From: Candidatus Lernaella stagnicola
GTDB lineage: Bacteria; Lernaellota; Lernaellaia; Lernaellales; Lernaellaceae
NCBI GenBank assembly: GCA_030765525.1
Contig: JAVCCK010000042.1
Coordinates: 164,797 to 228,796 of the forward strand
Length of the DNA: 64,000 nucleotides
Direction of reading: 5' to 3'
The position numbers and the translations under genes are program-made. Positions 35,418-44,311 of this stretch are shown piece after piece (within the stretch, counting starts at the first letter, position 1; each line of letters begins with the position of its first letter). The notes under the pieces are model-generated. The model worked only from the letters and a program-made list of their open reading frames with translations, had not been told where the DNA came from and did no database searches.

Positions 35418-37504
35418 CGCTCCCGCGCCAGCAATTCGTCCAACGTCGGCCCGGCCTTCGCCGGGCTTCTGTCCTCCCGCCGGTGTGACTGCGACGGCAG
35501 AGCAAATTGCGCACGCAACAACGCGGCGATCATTTCATGTCCGCGCACCGAGGGGTGAACGTCGTCCAAAAACCAATCGCGACGCGGCTCGCCTTTCAGG
35601 GGCATTTCCGACAGGTCAAAATACTGCACGTGGTCGTTTTCGGCGGCCACGCGACGCATTTTGGCGGCGTAATCGGGATGGATCGGTTTCCAATCGGAAC
35701 TGATTTCCGGCATCAGGATCAATGTTGTGCCATTGCGCCGGCAAAATTCGCTCAAGCCCCACAGCACGGACTCGTGCGACGGCTTGACTCGTTGGCGACC
35801 CAATCGCTCGTCGCCCGCTGCGACCCGAAACGCATGCTGCCGCGCGGTCAAAAAGCGCCAATGAACCGCCAATTGAAACACATCGCTGTGGCTTTGCAGA
35901 AAGCGGTACGCCCTGATCGGCCAAACGGAAGCGAATTGCGTCACCAAAGCGCTCTCCCGCAGTGGATCGCCCGGCGACAGGCTGAGCCGCCGCAACCGCT
36001 CGCGCTGCTGCAGGTAGTAATCGGCCGCCCCGGCCCCGAGACCCGCGTTGCCGCCGAAATAGAAAAACAGCACGTCCAGCGGCGGATTCAAGTCGCGCGC
36101 GGTCAAAAACAAATACAACTGCAGGTCGCCGTACCCCGGCCGAGCCCACACCTGCGGTAGTGGTTCGGGAACATTCGAATTCCGGTCCGATTGCCTCACG
36201 CCCTGTCGTTCAAAAAACAAGAATGGAAAACTTTTCCGCCGGTCCACCAATCCGGAGCCGTACAGGCTCGACGAACCGAGCCAGCCCACGTGCGACCACG
36301 GCGTGTCGCGCACCGTCAAGTTTCGATCGGCTGCGAGATCGGTATCGTGAACCAGATCCCACGTATCCAAAATCGGGCTGGGATCGCGGGCTTCTCGCAA
36401 CGGGCGTACATCACGGGCCTCAAATTCCATCGCGGGCAGCACAATCAACACGACCGCCAACCACGCCGGCACGGCAAACCATCCAGCGGCACTGCGACGA
36501 GGCAGGTGCCGCATCAGGTACAGCGCGGGTAGCACCATCATTAATCCGAGGCGCACGATTTGCGGCCAGGCCGGTATCCACAACAACAACCCCCAAAGGA
36601 CGACCAACCACGCCAAGTGCCGCCACGCGGTTCCGCCTTTGTCAGCAGCGGCGTCGGGATGCGTTCGCCGCGCCAAGAGATACCCGCCGACCCCACCGAA
36701 GAAAAGCACGATCGGCCACGGCACGCCGCCGGGCGCGACAACAACCAACGCCGCGGCTGTTGCCCCGATTCCCCACCTCGGTTCGACTCGCCAGAGCCAT
36801 ACGGCCACCCCGGCCAGCAACGCCGCCCCCAATAACTTCACCCACCACGGCGTCGGCGGCGGCCAGTGGCGCACCCCACCAACCGTCTCCAATTGCACGG
36901 CGCCCAACGCCACGAACGACGCCGTCCCCGTCCCGGCCGGATCGACGCCCGCCAGATCGTCGAGCACTTCCACTCGCAACACGCCCGCCGCTGTGTCCGG
37001 GCGCGGTCGCAAGGGAATCGTCATGGATCCCGGCTCATTCGCCTCGGTCAGCGCCACGACGCTGCGGCCCTCGTCGTCGACTTGAAATTCGAGTGTGAAA
37101 ACAAACAGCGGTTCATCCAAGGGCCGGGCCGTCGGTTCCGGCGGTACAACGCGGCCGGCTCGTTTCTGGGAATCGGCAAGGTGTGGGTACCAGGACCGCT
37201 CACCGTCGCGCTTGGTGCGAAGGGTCAGGATGGGAACGCTGCCGGGCTCGTAAAAAATGCGGGCATCGCCAAAACCCTGCAGCGGAATCCGCACGCGTTG
37301 CGCGTTCTTAAGCGGAATAAAAAGCGGTCGCTCCGGCGTAGCCCAAAGGTAATCCGGCCGCCAGGGGCGCGACGGCCCGGCGACCTGAATTTGCTGAATG
37401 ACGCGCTGGAACGATACGTGTACTTCCGCCGCAAGCAGCCAACCGCAACCGGCGGCGGCCAGCAGGGTCATCGCGAACAACGCATAGCGGCGAATTGTCG
37501 ACAT
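35414..37504 (-). CDS. Membrane protein with extracytoplasmic SGNH/GDSL hydrolase domain
   Basis: The 696-residue reading starts at MSTIRRYALFAMTLLAAAGCGWLL, a signal anchor; a 12-residue longer form is open. Residues 30-220 are periplasmic and beta-rich. Five or six helices follow at 225-370. The C-terminal 320 residues form a GDSL/SGNH-type fold: GWLGSSSLYGSG (block I), FFYFGGNAG (block III, GxN), and DDVHPSVRGHEMIA (block V Asp-x2-His). Such proteins often O-acetylate or deacetylate surface polysaccharides. The block I Ser is inside GSSS rather than GDS. The stop overlaps the convergent gene. Confidence 0.7.
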   Translation of the reverse strand: MSTIRRYALFAMTLLAAAGCGWLLAAEVHVSFQRVIQQIQVAGPSRPWRPDYLWATPERPLFIPLKNAQRVRIPLQGFGDARIFYEPGSVPILTLRTKRDGERSWYPHLADSQKRAGRVVPPEPTARPLDEPLFVFTLEFQVDDEGRSVVALTEANEPGSMTIPLRPRPDTAAGVLRVEVLDDLAGVDPAGTGTASFVALGAVQLETVGGVRHWPPPTPWWVKLLGAALLAGVAVWLWRVEPRWGIGATAAALVVVAPGGVPWPIVLFFGGVGGYLLARRTHPDAAADKGGTAWRHLAWLVVLWGLLLWIPAWPQIVRLGLMMVLPALYLMRHLPRRSAAGWFAVPAWLAVVLIVLPAMEFEARDVRPLREARDPSPILDTWDLVHDTDLAADRNLTVRDTPWSHVGWLGSSSLYGSGLVDRRKSFPFLFFERQGVRQSDRNSNVPEPLPQVWARPGYGDLQLYLFLTARDLNPPLDVLFFYFGGNAGLGAGAADYYLQQRERLRRLSLSPGDPLRESALVTQFASVWPIRAYRFLQSHSDVFQLAVHWRFLTARQHAFRVAAGDERLGRQRVKPSHESVLWGLSEFCRRNGTTLILMPEISSDWKPIHPDYAAKMRRVAAENDHVQYFDLSEMPLKGEPRRDWFLDDVHPSVRGHEMIAALLRAQFALPSQSHRREDRSPAKAGPTLDELLARER

Positions 37505-37636
37505 GGGCGGAGTATACCGAATATCGGTCCGCCTGAGCACGCTTTCGTATCACGACCCTTGCGGCGGGCGACGAGATTCTCTAACTTCGTGTGTCACGAG
37601 AGAGGTACACTGCGCGGGTCGGAGGAGGCAGAGGCC

Positions 37637-38638
37637 ATGAGACGTAAATCGTGGATCACCCTATTGCTCGTGAGCGTTCTGGCGCTCGCGACGGGAGCCT
37701 TTTTCGCCTGTGAGGATAAAGAGGTAGCCGACATCCCGCCGCCGGGCGTCTATCAACCCGGCAGCGGCGGCGGTGGATTCAACTGCGACATCTCGGCCGA
37801 CGGTTTGGAGGAAGTAGAGTTTTCCGCCAACTGTTTCGACGGCTCCGGCACCGGCGCGATGCTCACCGTGGATTCCGTTCTCGGCGAGGGGGAAGTTCTC
37901 GTCAGCGGCGTTCGTGTGCAGTTGACCGGCGCTTTCGACTTGGCGTCGATTAACAACGGGAAAATCGAGGCGTCCATCGGCTGCGATTCCTACCAGAAGT
38001 GCAGCTATCCTTTTAAGAAAAGCGCGGACGACTACGTCTTGCGTCTCGACACCTCCGATTGCGGTGAGATCGTCAAACCGCAGGAAATCACGCTCAGGCT
38101 TTTCGACGCCGACACGGAAACCAACCATGTGATGTGCGCCGTGACGCTCGGCGAAGTCACCGGCGAGGACGACGACACCGGCGGCGACGAATGGAACTGC
38201 GACATCCCCGGCGACGACCTGGTCGCCCTGCCCTACAGCGCCAACTGTTTCGACCCCTTCGATGCGGGCAATGAAATCGAAGTGACCGAAGTGCTCGGCA
38301 CCCAGGAAACGCTCGTCGACGGCGCGCGTTTCGAAGTGCGCGGGGCGCACGATCTCGCTTCGATTGCTTCAGGAAAATTCGAGCTGACGATCGGCTGCCC
38401 CTCCGGGGCCGTCTATCCAAAATGCAGTTGGCCGTTTGAGACGCCCCAGGGCGATTTTCAAACGCGCGTGCAGGTCGCCAACTGCGACCCGGCCACGCCG
38501 GCCGACCGCATCACGCTCAACGTGTGGGACGAAGACGAAAGCCGGAACACCACGGTCTGCGAAATTACGATCGGTGAACCCGCCGACGATGATGATGACA
38601 ACGACGACAATAACGACGACAACGATTCGACGATCTAA
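37637..38638 (+). CDS. Lipoprotein with two tandem Cys-containing domains and Asp/Asn tail
   Basis: A 333-residue predicted lipoprotein beginning MRRKSWITLLLVSVLALATGAFFAC, after GGAGGAGG. Two homologous domains of about 115 residues follow, at about residues 51-175 and 190-310. Each starts WNCDI/FNCDI and contains SANCFD, GA[FH]DLASI, IGC, KCS[YW]PF, NC/DC near the end and a closing C-[AE]-[VI]-T-[LI]-GE. Conserved Cys suggest disulfides. The domains are separated by GEDDDTGGDE, and the C-terminus is DDDDDNDDNNDDNDSTI. No family was recognised. A Sua5-like gene starts 9 bp after it. Confidence 0.85.
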   Translation: MRRKSWITLLLVSVLALATGAFFACEDKEVADIPPPGVYQPGSGGGGFNCDISADGLEEVEFSANCFDGSGTGAMLTVDSVLGEGEVLVSGVRVQLTGAFDLASINNGKIEASIGCDSYQKCSYPFKKSADDYVLRLDTSDCGEIVKPQEITLRLFDADTETNHVMCAVTLGEVTGEDDDTGGDEWNCDIPGDDLVALPYSANCFDPFDAGNEIEVTEVLGTQETLVDGARFEVRGAHDLASIASGKFELTIGCPSGAVYPKCSWPFETPQGDFQTRVQVANCDPATPADRITLNVWDEDESRNTTVCEITIGEPADDDDDNDDNNDDNDSTI

Positions 38639-38647
38639 GGAAAGCAA

Positions 38648-39265
38648 ATGGCGAAGGCCGAACTGTTTCACATACACCCGGAGAACCCGCAGATGCGGTT
38701 GATCGGCAAGACTGTCGACATATTGAACCGCGGCGGTATTGTCGTCCATCCGACCGACACGACCTACGCCTTCGGCGTCCACCTGGAAAACAAAAAGGGC
38801 ATCGAATCGTTGTACCGCATCAAGGGCAAATCGCTGGACCGGCCGCTGTCGCTGCTGTGCGCCGACCTGTCGAATATCGCCGAGTATGCCAAGGTTGACG
38901 ACGTCGCCTACCGCGCGATGAGGCGTCTGCTGCCCGGGCCCTATACCTTCATTCTGCCCGCCACCAAGGCCGCGCCGCGCATCACGCAGACGCCGCGCAA
39001 GGAAGTCGGGCTGCGCTGCCCCGCCGACAACATTCTGCAGGCGCTGGCTAGTGAAATCGGCCTGCCGCTGGTTAGTACCAGCGTGCGCGCCCTGGACGGC
39101 GAACTGCTGGCCGACCCCGACGACATCATGCGGCTTTTCGGACACGAGGTAGATTTGATCATCGACGCCGGTTACATCTACCCGGAACCCAGTACCATCA
39201 TTTCTTTTATGGAAGGTTTCCCGGAGATCATCCGGGAGGGCAAGGGCTCGGTCGAAGACTTGTAG
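38648..39265 (+). CDS. Sua5/YciO/YrdC family protein
   Basis: A 205-residue YrdC-fold protein. Motifs are GGIVVHPTDTTYAFGVHLENKKGIESLYRIKGKSLDRPLSLLCADLSNIAEYA, LLPGPYTFILPATK, VGLRCPADN, and PLVSTSVRALDGE. YrdC/Sua5 proteins make threonylcarbamoyl-AMP for tRNA t6A37. YciO-type members, which this length and the HIHPENPQ N-terminus favour, have weak or uncertain activity. AAGGAAAG precedes the ATG. Whether it provides t6A synthesis depends on whether a second TsaC is present elsewhere. Confidence 0.9.
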   Translation: MAKAELFHIHPENPQMRLIGKTVDILNRGGIVVHPTDTTYAFGVHLENKKGIESLYRIKGKSLDRPLSLLCADLSNIAEYAKVDDVAYRAMRRLLPGPYTFILPATKAAPRITQTPRKEVGLRCPADNILQALASEIGLPLVSTSVRALDGELLADPDDIMRLFGHEVDLIIDAGYIYPEPSTIISFMEGFPEIIREGKGSVEDL

Positions 39266-39277
39266 GTCGCGCCCGCT

Positions 39278-39994
39278 TCAACCACGCAACGCCAGACACC
39301 CTGCCTCAATCACGCACTTGGTTTCGGCGGCCAGTTCGTCGACGGTTTTTCCTTCGGCCGCAATCGGCGGATGGAAACGCAGTTTCACTTCTCCCTTGCG
39401 GAAGCGCACGATTTTCGCCGGTAGGATCTTTCCCGTGTCTTCAACGCTCACCGGCAGGATCGGCAGGTCGAATTCCTTCGCCATGATAAAGGCGCCCATT
39501 TTGTAATCGCCGAATTCGCCGGGCTGCTGCCGCGTGCCTTCGGGAAAAACGCAAAGGCTGCGGCCGGCCTCGAGAATGAGCCGGTCGACATCTCGCTCCA
39601 ACCGGACCATATCGGTTTTGCCCTCGTCCCGGTGCACGGGCACCTGCCCGGCCAGCGTCATGCACCAGCCGAGCACCGGGATTTTGAAGAGCGACGCCTT
39701 GGCCAGCATGCGGATAGGCACCGGCGATTGCACGTAGAGCACGGTAGTGTCCAGGTGGCTGCGGTGGTTGACCACCACCACGTAGGTCCGTTGCGGGTCA
39801 ACGTTCTGCTTGCCGAACGCTTGCAGTTTCATCCCGGCAATCCACGCCACCGTGCGCGACCAGATCGTCGCGTGCCGGTCGATAAGACGGCCTTTGATGC
39901 CCACGAGCATGAACGCCACCGCGCTCATCGCGAACACGAGGGTGGAAAGCACGATGCCGGTGATCACCAAGACGTTGCGAATCGCTTGGATCAT
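39278..39994 (-). CDS. plsC: 1-acyl-sn-glycerol-3-phosphate acyltransferase
   Basis: PlsC acylates lysophosphatidic acid to phosphatidic acid at the inner membrane. The 238-residue reading starts MIQAIRNVLVITGIVLSTLVFAMSAV with an N-terminal membrane helix. The catalytic HX4D motif is VVNHRSHLDTTV, and the substrate motif VFPEGTRQQPGEF is present. The start overlaps the stop of the upstream rRNA methyltransferase (TGATG), so the two are translationally coupled. A longer open frame lies within the upstream gene and is rejected. Confidence 0.92.
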   Translation of the reverse strand: MIQAIRNVLVITGIVLSTLVFAMSAVAFMLVGIKGRLIDRHATIWSRTVAWIAGMKLQAFGKQNVDPQRTYVVVVNHRSHLDTTVLYVQSPVPIRMLAKASLFKIPVLGWCMTLAGQVPVHRDEGKTDMVRLERDVDRLILEAGRSLCVFPEGTRQQPGEFGDYKMGAFIMAKEFDLPILPVSVEDTGKILPAKIVRFRKGEVKLRFHPPIAAEGKTVDELAAETKCVIEAGCLALRG

Positions 39995-41259
39995 CAGCGC
40001 TCCAGAACAGCTACAGTTTCCAAGTGGAATGTCTGCGGAAACATATCGAAAGCCTGCACGCTTGCCAACCGATACCGGAACCCGTTCAGCCTCGCCACAT
40101 CGGCCAGCAGACTCTTGGGCTCGCACGATACGTAGACGATGCGCCGCGGCCCCAGCGCGCCCAGGAGGTCCACGCCGCGCGGCCCGAGTCCTTCACGCGG
40201 CGGATCGAGCAAAACCGCCTCGAACTGCTGCTTTTTCCGAGCCAGGCTCCCAAGCGTCGTCACCGCGTCGCCGCCGATGACCGTCACGTTACTTAGCCCG
40301 TTGCGCCGCGCGTTCTCCGTCAAGAACGAGGCCCCGCGCGCCCACTCCACCGCCGTTACGCGCTTGGCGTGGCGCGCCACGGGCAGCGTGAAATTACCGA
40401 TGCCCGCATACAACTCCAGCACGCGGGTGCTGCGACTCGGCGCGAGGCGTTCCACCGCATAGCCGACCAACTTCTCGTTCAGCGACGGGTTGACCTGCGT
40501 AAAGCAGTCGGGCGCATAGCGCAGGTCTAAACCAAACGCCTCATAGCGGCAAAGCGCATCACCGGCGGCTCGTAACGACCGGCTGTCGAGCAGAAACCAA
40601 TCGCTCGGCGCGTGCATTTCGCGGGCATCGACGTAAGGGTGACAGAATACGCGTCGCGGTTCCGTAGAATCCAATACGCCGACGATTTTCACCCTGCCGC
40701 GCGGATAGCGCTCGGCGAACTTCACGGCGGCCTGGAACAAGCCGCTTTCCAACGCGGCGTGCATTTGATGGCAGGAGCGAATTTCGACCAAGTCGCGACT
40801 ACGCCGCCGCGCCATGCCCAGCGAGCCGCCGGGCAGTAGATCCAGCGAACTGCGAACTCGGTAGCGCAGCGGATTCGGCGAGGCGACCAGGGGGGGCACG
40901 TCCACGTCGCCGAATCCCAGGCGTTTTAGGTGGTAGCGTAGAACGTCGCGCTTGGCCTCTAGTTGCGCCTGGTAGTCGAGATGCTGCAATTGGCAGCCGC
41001 CGCAGTCTTCGTAGTGCGGGCACGGCGGGGCGACGCGGTCCGGTCCGACCTCGCGCAATTCGATGAGGTCGGCTTCGAAATACCGTTTCTTGCCCCCCGT
41101 CACCTCGGCCAGCACACGATCGCCCGGCACGGTTCCTTCCACAAAAAAGGAAAATTTCGGCGACATGTCTCGCGCCCGGCCCTTGCCTTTGCCGGAAGGT
41201 GCGATGCTTTCCACAACGATTTCCAGTCGCCGGCCGATTTCGGGTTTCGTCTCTATCAT
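39994..41259 (-). CDS. rlmD: TRAM-domain RNA (uracil-5-)-methyltransferase, RlmD/RumA family
   Basis: A 421-residue SAM-dependent m5U methyltransferase. Start MIETKPEIGRRL follows AGGAGAACC. The N-terminal TRAM domain covers residues 10-65. A [4Fe-4S] cluster motif is seen (PPCPHYEDCGGCQLQHLDY). The C-terminal domain has LELYAGIGNFTLPVA, LLDPPREGLGPRGVDLL and VYVSCEPKSLLADVARL with the catalytic Cys. The cluster favours RlmD over TrmA, though RlmC/RlmD paralogues cannot be separated by eye. Confidence 0.88.
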   Translation of the reverse strand: MIETKPEIGRRLEIVVESIAPSGKGKGRARDMSPKFSFFVEGTVPGDRVLAEVTGGKKRYFEADLIELREVGPDRVAPPCPHYEDCGGCQLQHLDYQAQLEAKRDVLRYHLKRLGFGDVDVPPLVASPNPLRYRVRSSLDLLPGGSLGMARRRSRDLVEIRSCHQMHAALESGLFQAAVKFAERYPRGRVKIVGVLDSTEPRRVFCHPYVDAREMHAPSDWFLLDSRSLRAAGDALCRYEAFGLDLRYAPDCFTQVNPSLNEKLVGYAVERLAPSRSTRVLELYAGIGNFTLPVARHAKRVTAVEWARGASFLTENARRNGLSNVTVIGGDAVTTLGSLARKKQQFEAVLLDPPREGLGPRGVDLLGALGPRRIVYVSCEPKSLLADVARLNGFRYRLASVQAFDMFPQTFHLETVAVLER

Positions 41260-41349
41260 GGAGTTGGTTCTCCTAAAAAAGGTGCCGGTGGCAAACAAGA
41301 CCCGGTTTCGCTTCTTGACGCCACCGCCGGCAGCAAGGATAACAAAACC

Positions 41350-42957
41350 ATGAAAACATTTTTTACCATTTTGCTATGTATTGCTGTTTTTCTTATTTTT
41401 CCGGCGTGCGGCGACGACGATGACGACGAGATCGCCGAAGCCGATTCCGACGACGATAACGACGATAACGACAACGACGAGATCGCCTTCCCCTTCCCGC
41501 CCGGGTTTCTGTTCGGGGCGGCGACCGCCGGTTTTCAATGCGACATGGGCTGCCCGACGCTCGACGAGGCAAGTTGCACCGACACCGCGTCGGATTGGTA
41601 TCAGTTCGTCACGAATCCGCAAACCGTCGCACACCCCCTTTCCTTTGTCGCCGGTGAGGACCCGGCTGTCGTCGGCCCCGGGCACTGGGAGCTTTACGAA
41701 GACGACTTCGATCTGGCCCGTGACGAACTGCACAGCAACGCGTTTCGCATGAGCCTGGAATGGAGCCGCATCTTCCCGCAATCGACCGTCGGCGTGGAGG
41801 GAACCGAAGCCCTGCGCGAAATCGCCGACGCCGACGCCCTGGCGCACTACCACGCGGTGTTCGCGGCGCTGCGCGAGCGCGGCATCACGCCACTGGTCAC
41901 CCTGCACCACTACACGCTGCCCACGTGGCTTCACGACGGGGTCGGCTGCACGCTGGACTTTCGCCGTTGCACGGCCCGCGGCTGGCTGGACCGGGAGCGT
42001 GCCGTTACCGAAATCGCCAAGTACGCCGGTTTCGCGGCGCGTGAGTTCGGCGCAGAAGTCGACCTGTGGGCGACGCAGAACGAGCCCTTCGCGGTGTTGC
42101 TCTCGGGCTATCTCATGCCCACTCCCACGCGTACCAATCCGCCGCTGCGTCTGGTTGACGACGCCTCGTTCAAGACCGCCTTCCTGGCCATGATCGAGGC
42201 GCACGCCCGCATGTACGACGCCGTGCACAGCGCCGATGTCTACGACGCCGACAACAACGGCGAGGCGGCGAGCGTCGGGCTCGTGTACGCCATCGCCCCT
42301 TTTCGCCCGCTCGATCCGAACAACCCGTGGGATGTGTCGGCCGCCGAAAACGGCTTCTACCTGTGGAACTCCGCCTTCCTCAACGCCGCGTGCTCAGGCG
42401 AACTCGACGCCAACCTCGACGGCGAATCGCAATACCGCGACGACCTGGACGGGCGCATGGACTGGCTCGGCCTAAATTACAAAGTTGTCGTGAAACTGGC
42501 GGGTCTGCCCTTCCCGCTGATCCCCTGGGTGTCGCCACTAAGTAACTTCAACCCGCTGAGCCTCGACATGAGCCTGGTTGATCCCAGCGCCTTGTACGAC
42601 ATGGCGATGTGGCTGACCGAAACCTACGGCCTGCCGATCTACGTCACCGAAAACAACGGCCAACACGTTCCGCGCGGAGACATCGATACCGAAATCCGCC
42701 TGGTCGTCGAAAACCTCAGTTGGCTGGCCCGCGCCGTCGAGGATGGAGTGGACGCCCGCGGCTATTTCTATTGGTCCTTCATGGACAACTACGAATGGAA
42801 CCACGGCACGAGCATTCGCTTGGGGCTTTATCGCGTTGAACCCGACGACCCGACAAAGCAACGACATGCGCGCGAGACCGTCGAGGTTTTCAGCGCCATC
42901 GCCCAAGCCGGTGGCGTCCCCGCCGACCTGGCTGCGCGGTTCCCGATTGCGAAGTGA
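41350..42957 (+). CDS. Glycoside hydrolase family 1 (beta-glucosidase-like) lipoprotein
   Basis: This 535-residue predicted lipoprotein has a signal peptide with lipobox Cys20 (FPAC), then an Asp/Asn linker (DDDDDE...DDDNDDNDNDE). The GH1 TIM barrel begins FPFPPGFLFGAATAGFQ. The acid/base Glu245 is in ATQNEPF. The nucleophile Glu434 is in YVTENNG. Further GH1 blocks are RMSLEWSRIFP, TLHHYTLPTWL and GYFYWSFMDNYEWNHGTSIRLGLY. Bacterial GH1 enzymes are usually cytoplasmic, so a lipid-anchored form with a poly-Asp spacer is uncommon. It probably releases sugars from beta-glycosides at the cell surface. Confidence 0.9.
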   Translation: MKTFFTILLCIAVFLIFPACGDDDDDEIAEADSDDDNDDNDNDEIAFPFPPGFLFGAATAGFQCDMGCPTLDEASCTDTASDWYQFVTNPQTVAHPLSFVAGEDPAVVGPGHWELYEDDFDLARDELHSNAFRMSLEWSRIFPQSTVGVEGTEALREIADADALAHYHAVFAALRERGITPLVTLHHYTLPTWLHDGVGCTLDFRRCTARGWLDRERAVTEIAKYAGFAAREFGAEVDLWATQNEPFAVLLSGYLMPTPTRTNPPLRLVDDASFKTAFLAMIEAHARMYDAVHSADVYDADNNGEAASVGLVYAIAPFRPLDPNNPWDVSAAENGFYLWNSAFLNAACSGELDANLDGESQYRDDLDGRMDWLGLNYKVVVKLAGLPFPLIPWVSPLSNFNPLSLDMSLVDPSALYDMAMWLTETYGLPIYVTENNGQHVPRGDIDTEIRLVVENLSWLARAVEDGVDARGYFYWSFMDNYEWNHGTSIRLGLYRVEPDDPTKQRHARETVEVFSAIAQAGGVPADLAARFPIAK

Positions 42958-43012
42958 TCGCCGCCCACCTGTATGTCTTGCTCGCAACCGTCCGCGCCGC
43001 TATCCTGCCGGT

Positions 43013-44311
43013 ATGCAAAGACATTGCGCGATCCTCGTGACTCTAATCGCCCTCATGCTGGCGACAACCGGCTGCTTCGACATGGAATCGGAAGTGAAGG
43101 TGCTGGTCGACGGCAGCGGCTTCGTCACTGTATGGGTGCGCATGCCCGAGCGAACGGCGATCATCGGCGCCGCGTCGATGGGCTCGACCCTCACGCGGGA
43201 AAAGGCTGCCGTGCTCAATCGGCTGGACAAGGTTTTCTACGAACGCGAAGGCGTGGAGTTGCTCGAACGCGTGATTCTCACGCAGGGCGACCACCTCGTG
43301 CTTCGCTATCGTTACTCATTCGACACGCCGCGCGACCTGAACCGCTTTTGGGTTCAGCCCGAAAACGCCGAGCAGGACGTCACCTTGAAAAACGGTCGCC
43401 TCGCCTTCGCCACAACCGGCGAGGGTTGCGGGACGCGATACGAAACCGCGCTGGCCCTGCCGCCCGTCACCTTCGAAAGCATGAATCGCGTGGCCGACGA
43501 CATCCTGGGACAGCAATCGCCCGAGGCGCGCCGCGCCCTGATTGAAGAATACTACAAGGGCCGCTTCCGCCTGCGCCTGGTCGTACCGGGCAAGGTCGTG
43601 GCCAGCGACGCGCCGCAAGTTGATACCGGCGGCAACCCGATGTGGGAGAGCAACGTGCTCGAACTGTATCGTAACGGTCTGACGGCCAAGGCCACCTCGC
43701 ATGTGGATTGCGGCGACGAAGCGCCGCGCACTCCGGCGGCCGACGAAACGCCGCCACTGCCCGCCCCAACACTCACCGAGGGCGTCAAACCGACGATTCC
43801 CGACGTGCTGGCGGTGCTGGGTCAGTGGGGCGATCTGCTGAGTCTCGAACTCGACGCAACGGTCGGACGCCGCTCGAGCCTGGCCGTCGCCTACCGCATC
43901 GACAGCCGCGTGGACAGCGCCGTGGAAAGCCTGCTGCTGACGGTCATCGGCACGCTGCCCACGATCGCCGGCGACTGGGATTGGAGCCGGGCGCGTGACC
44001 AGAAAGGCCGGCTGGTCCTCACACTGCGCACCAAAAAGCCGCTGCGCCTGGATAAAACGGGTAGTTCGATGCTCTTTGCCGGAACCGACGGCGGGCTGTA
44101 CGTCTTCCGCCTCAAGCTGCCCGCGCTGGTACCCGCCGGCACGCAGGTGCCCGAACACGTGGGGCCGGTGATGTTGCGGGTTAGTGTGAAAATGCCCGGC
44201 GAGATTCGGCGCACCAACGCGACCTTCCTCGAGGATGGCACGGCGCGCTGGGTGTTGACGGCGCGCGATCTGCGCGGCCCCGTCACTCTCGAAGCGATTT
44301 CGGAAAAATAA
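43013..44311 (+). CDS. Lipoprotein of unknown function
   Basis: A 432-residue predicted lipoprotein starting MQRHCAILVTLIALMLATTGCFDMESEVKVLVDGSGFVTVWVRM. The lipobox Cys is followed by FDMESEV with no poly-Asp linker. The N-terminal half resembles LppM-type predicted lipoproteins, with a beta-strand series beginning VKVLVDGSGFVTVWVRM. A Pro-rich hinge lies near residue 250 (DETPPLPAPTLTEGVKPTIPDVL). No catalytic motif was seen. It follows the GH1 gene by 55 bp on the same strand. Its stop abuts the convergent methyltransferase gene. Confidence 0.8.
   Translation: MQRHCAILVTLIALMLATTGCFDMESEVKVLVDGSGFVTVWVRMPERTAIIGAASMGSTLTREKAAVLNRLDKVFYEREGVELLERVILTQGDHLVLRYRYSFDTPRDLNRFWVQPENAEQDVTLKNGRLAFATTGEGCGTRYETALALPPVTFESMNRVADDILGQQSPEARRALIEEYYKGRFRLRLVVPGKVVASDAPQVDTGGNPMWESNVLELYRNGLTAKATSHVDCGDEAPRTPAADETPPLPAPTLTEGVKPTIPDVLAVLGQWGDLLSLELDATVGRRSSLAVAYRIDSRVDSAVESLLLTVIGTLPTIAGDWDWSRARDQKGRLVLTLRTKKPLRLDKTGSSMLFAGTDGGLYVFRLKLPALVPAGTQVPEHVGPVMLRVSVKMPGEIRRTNATFLEDGTARWVLTARDLRGPVTLEAISEK

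Noticed and set aside
41283-41332. Inverted repeat TGCCGGTGGC ... GCCACCGCCGGCA between divergent genes
   Set aside because: The arms differ by a 3-bp insertion and the loop is about 27 bp. This is too weak to call an operator or terminator.
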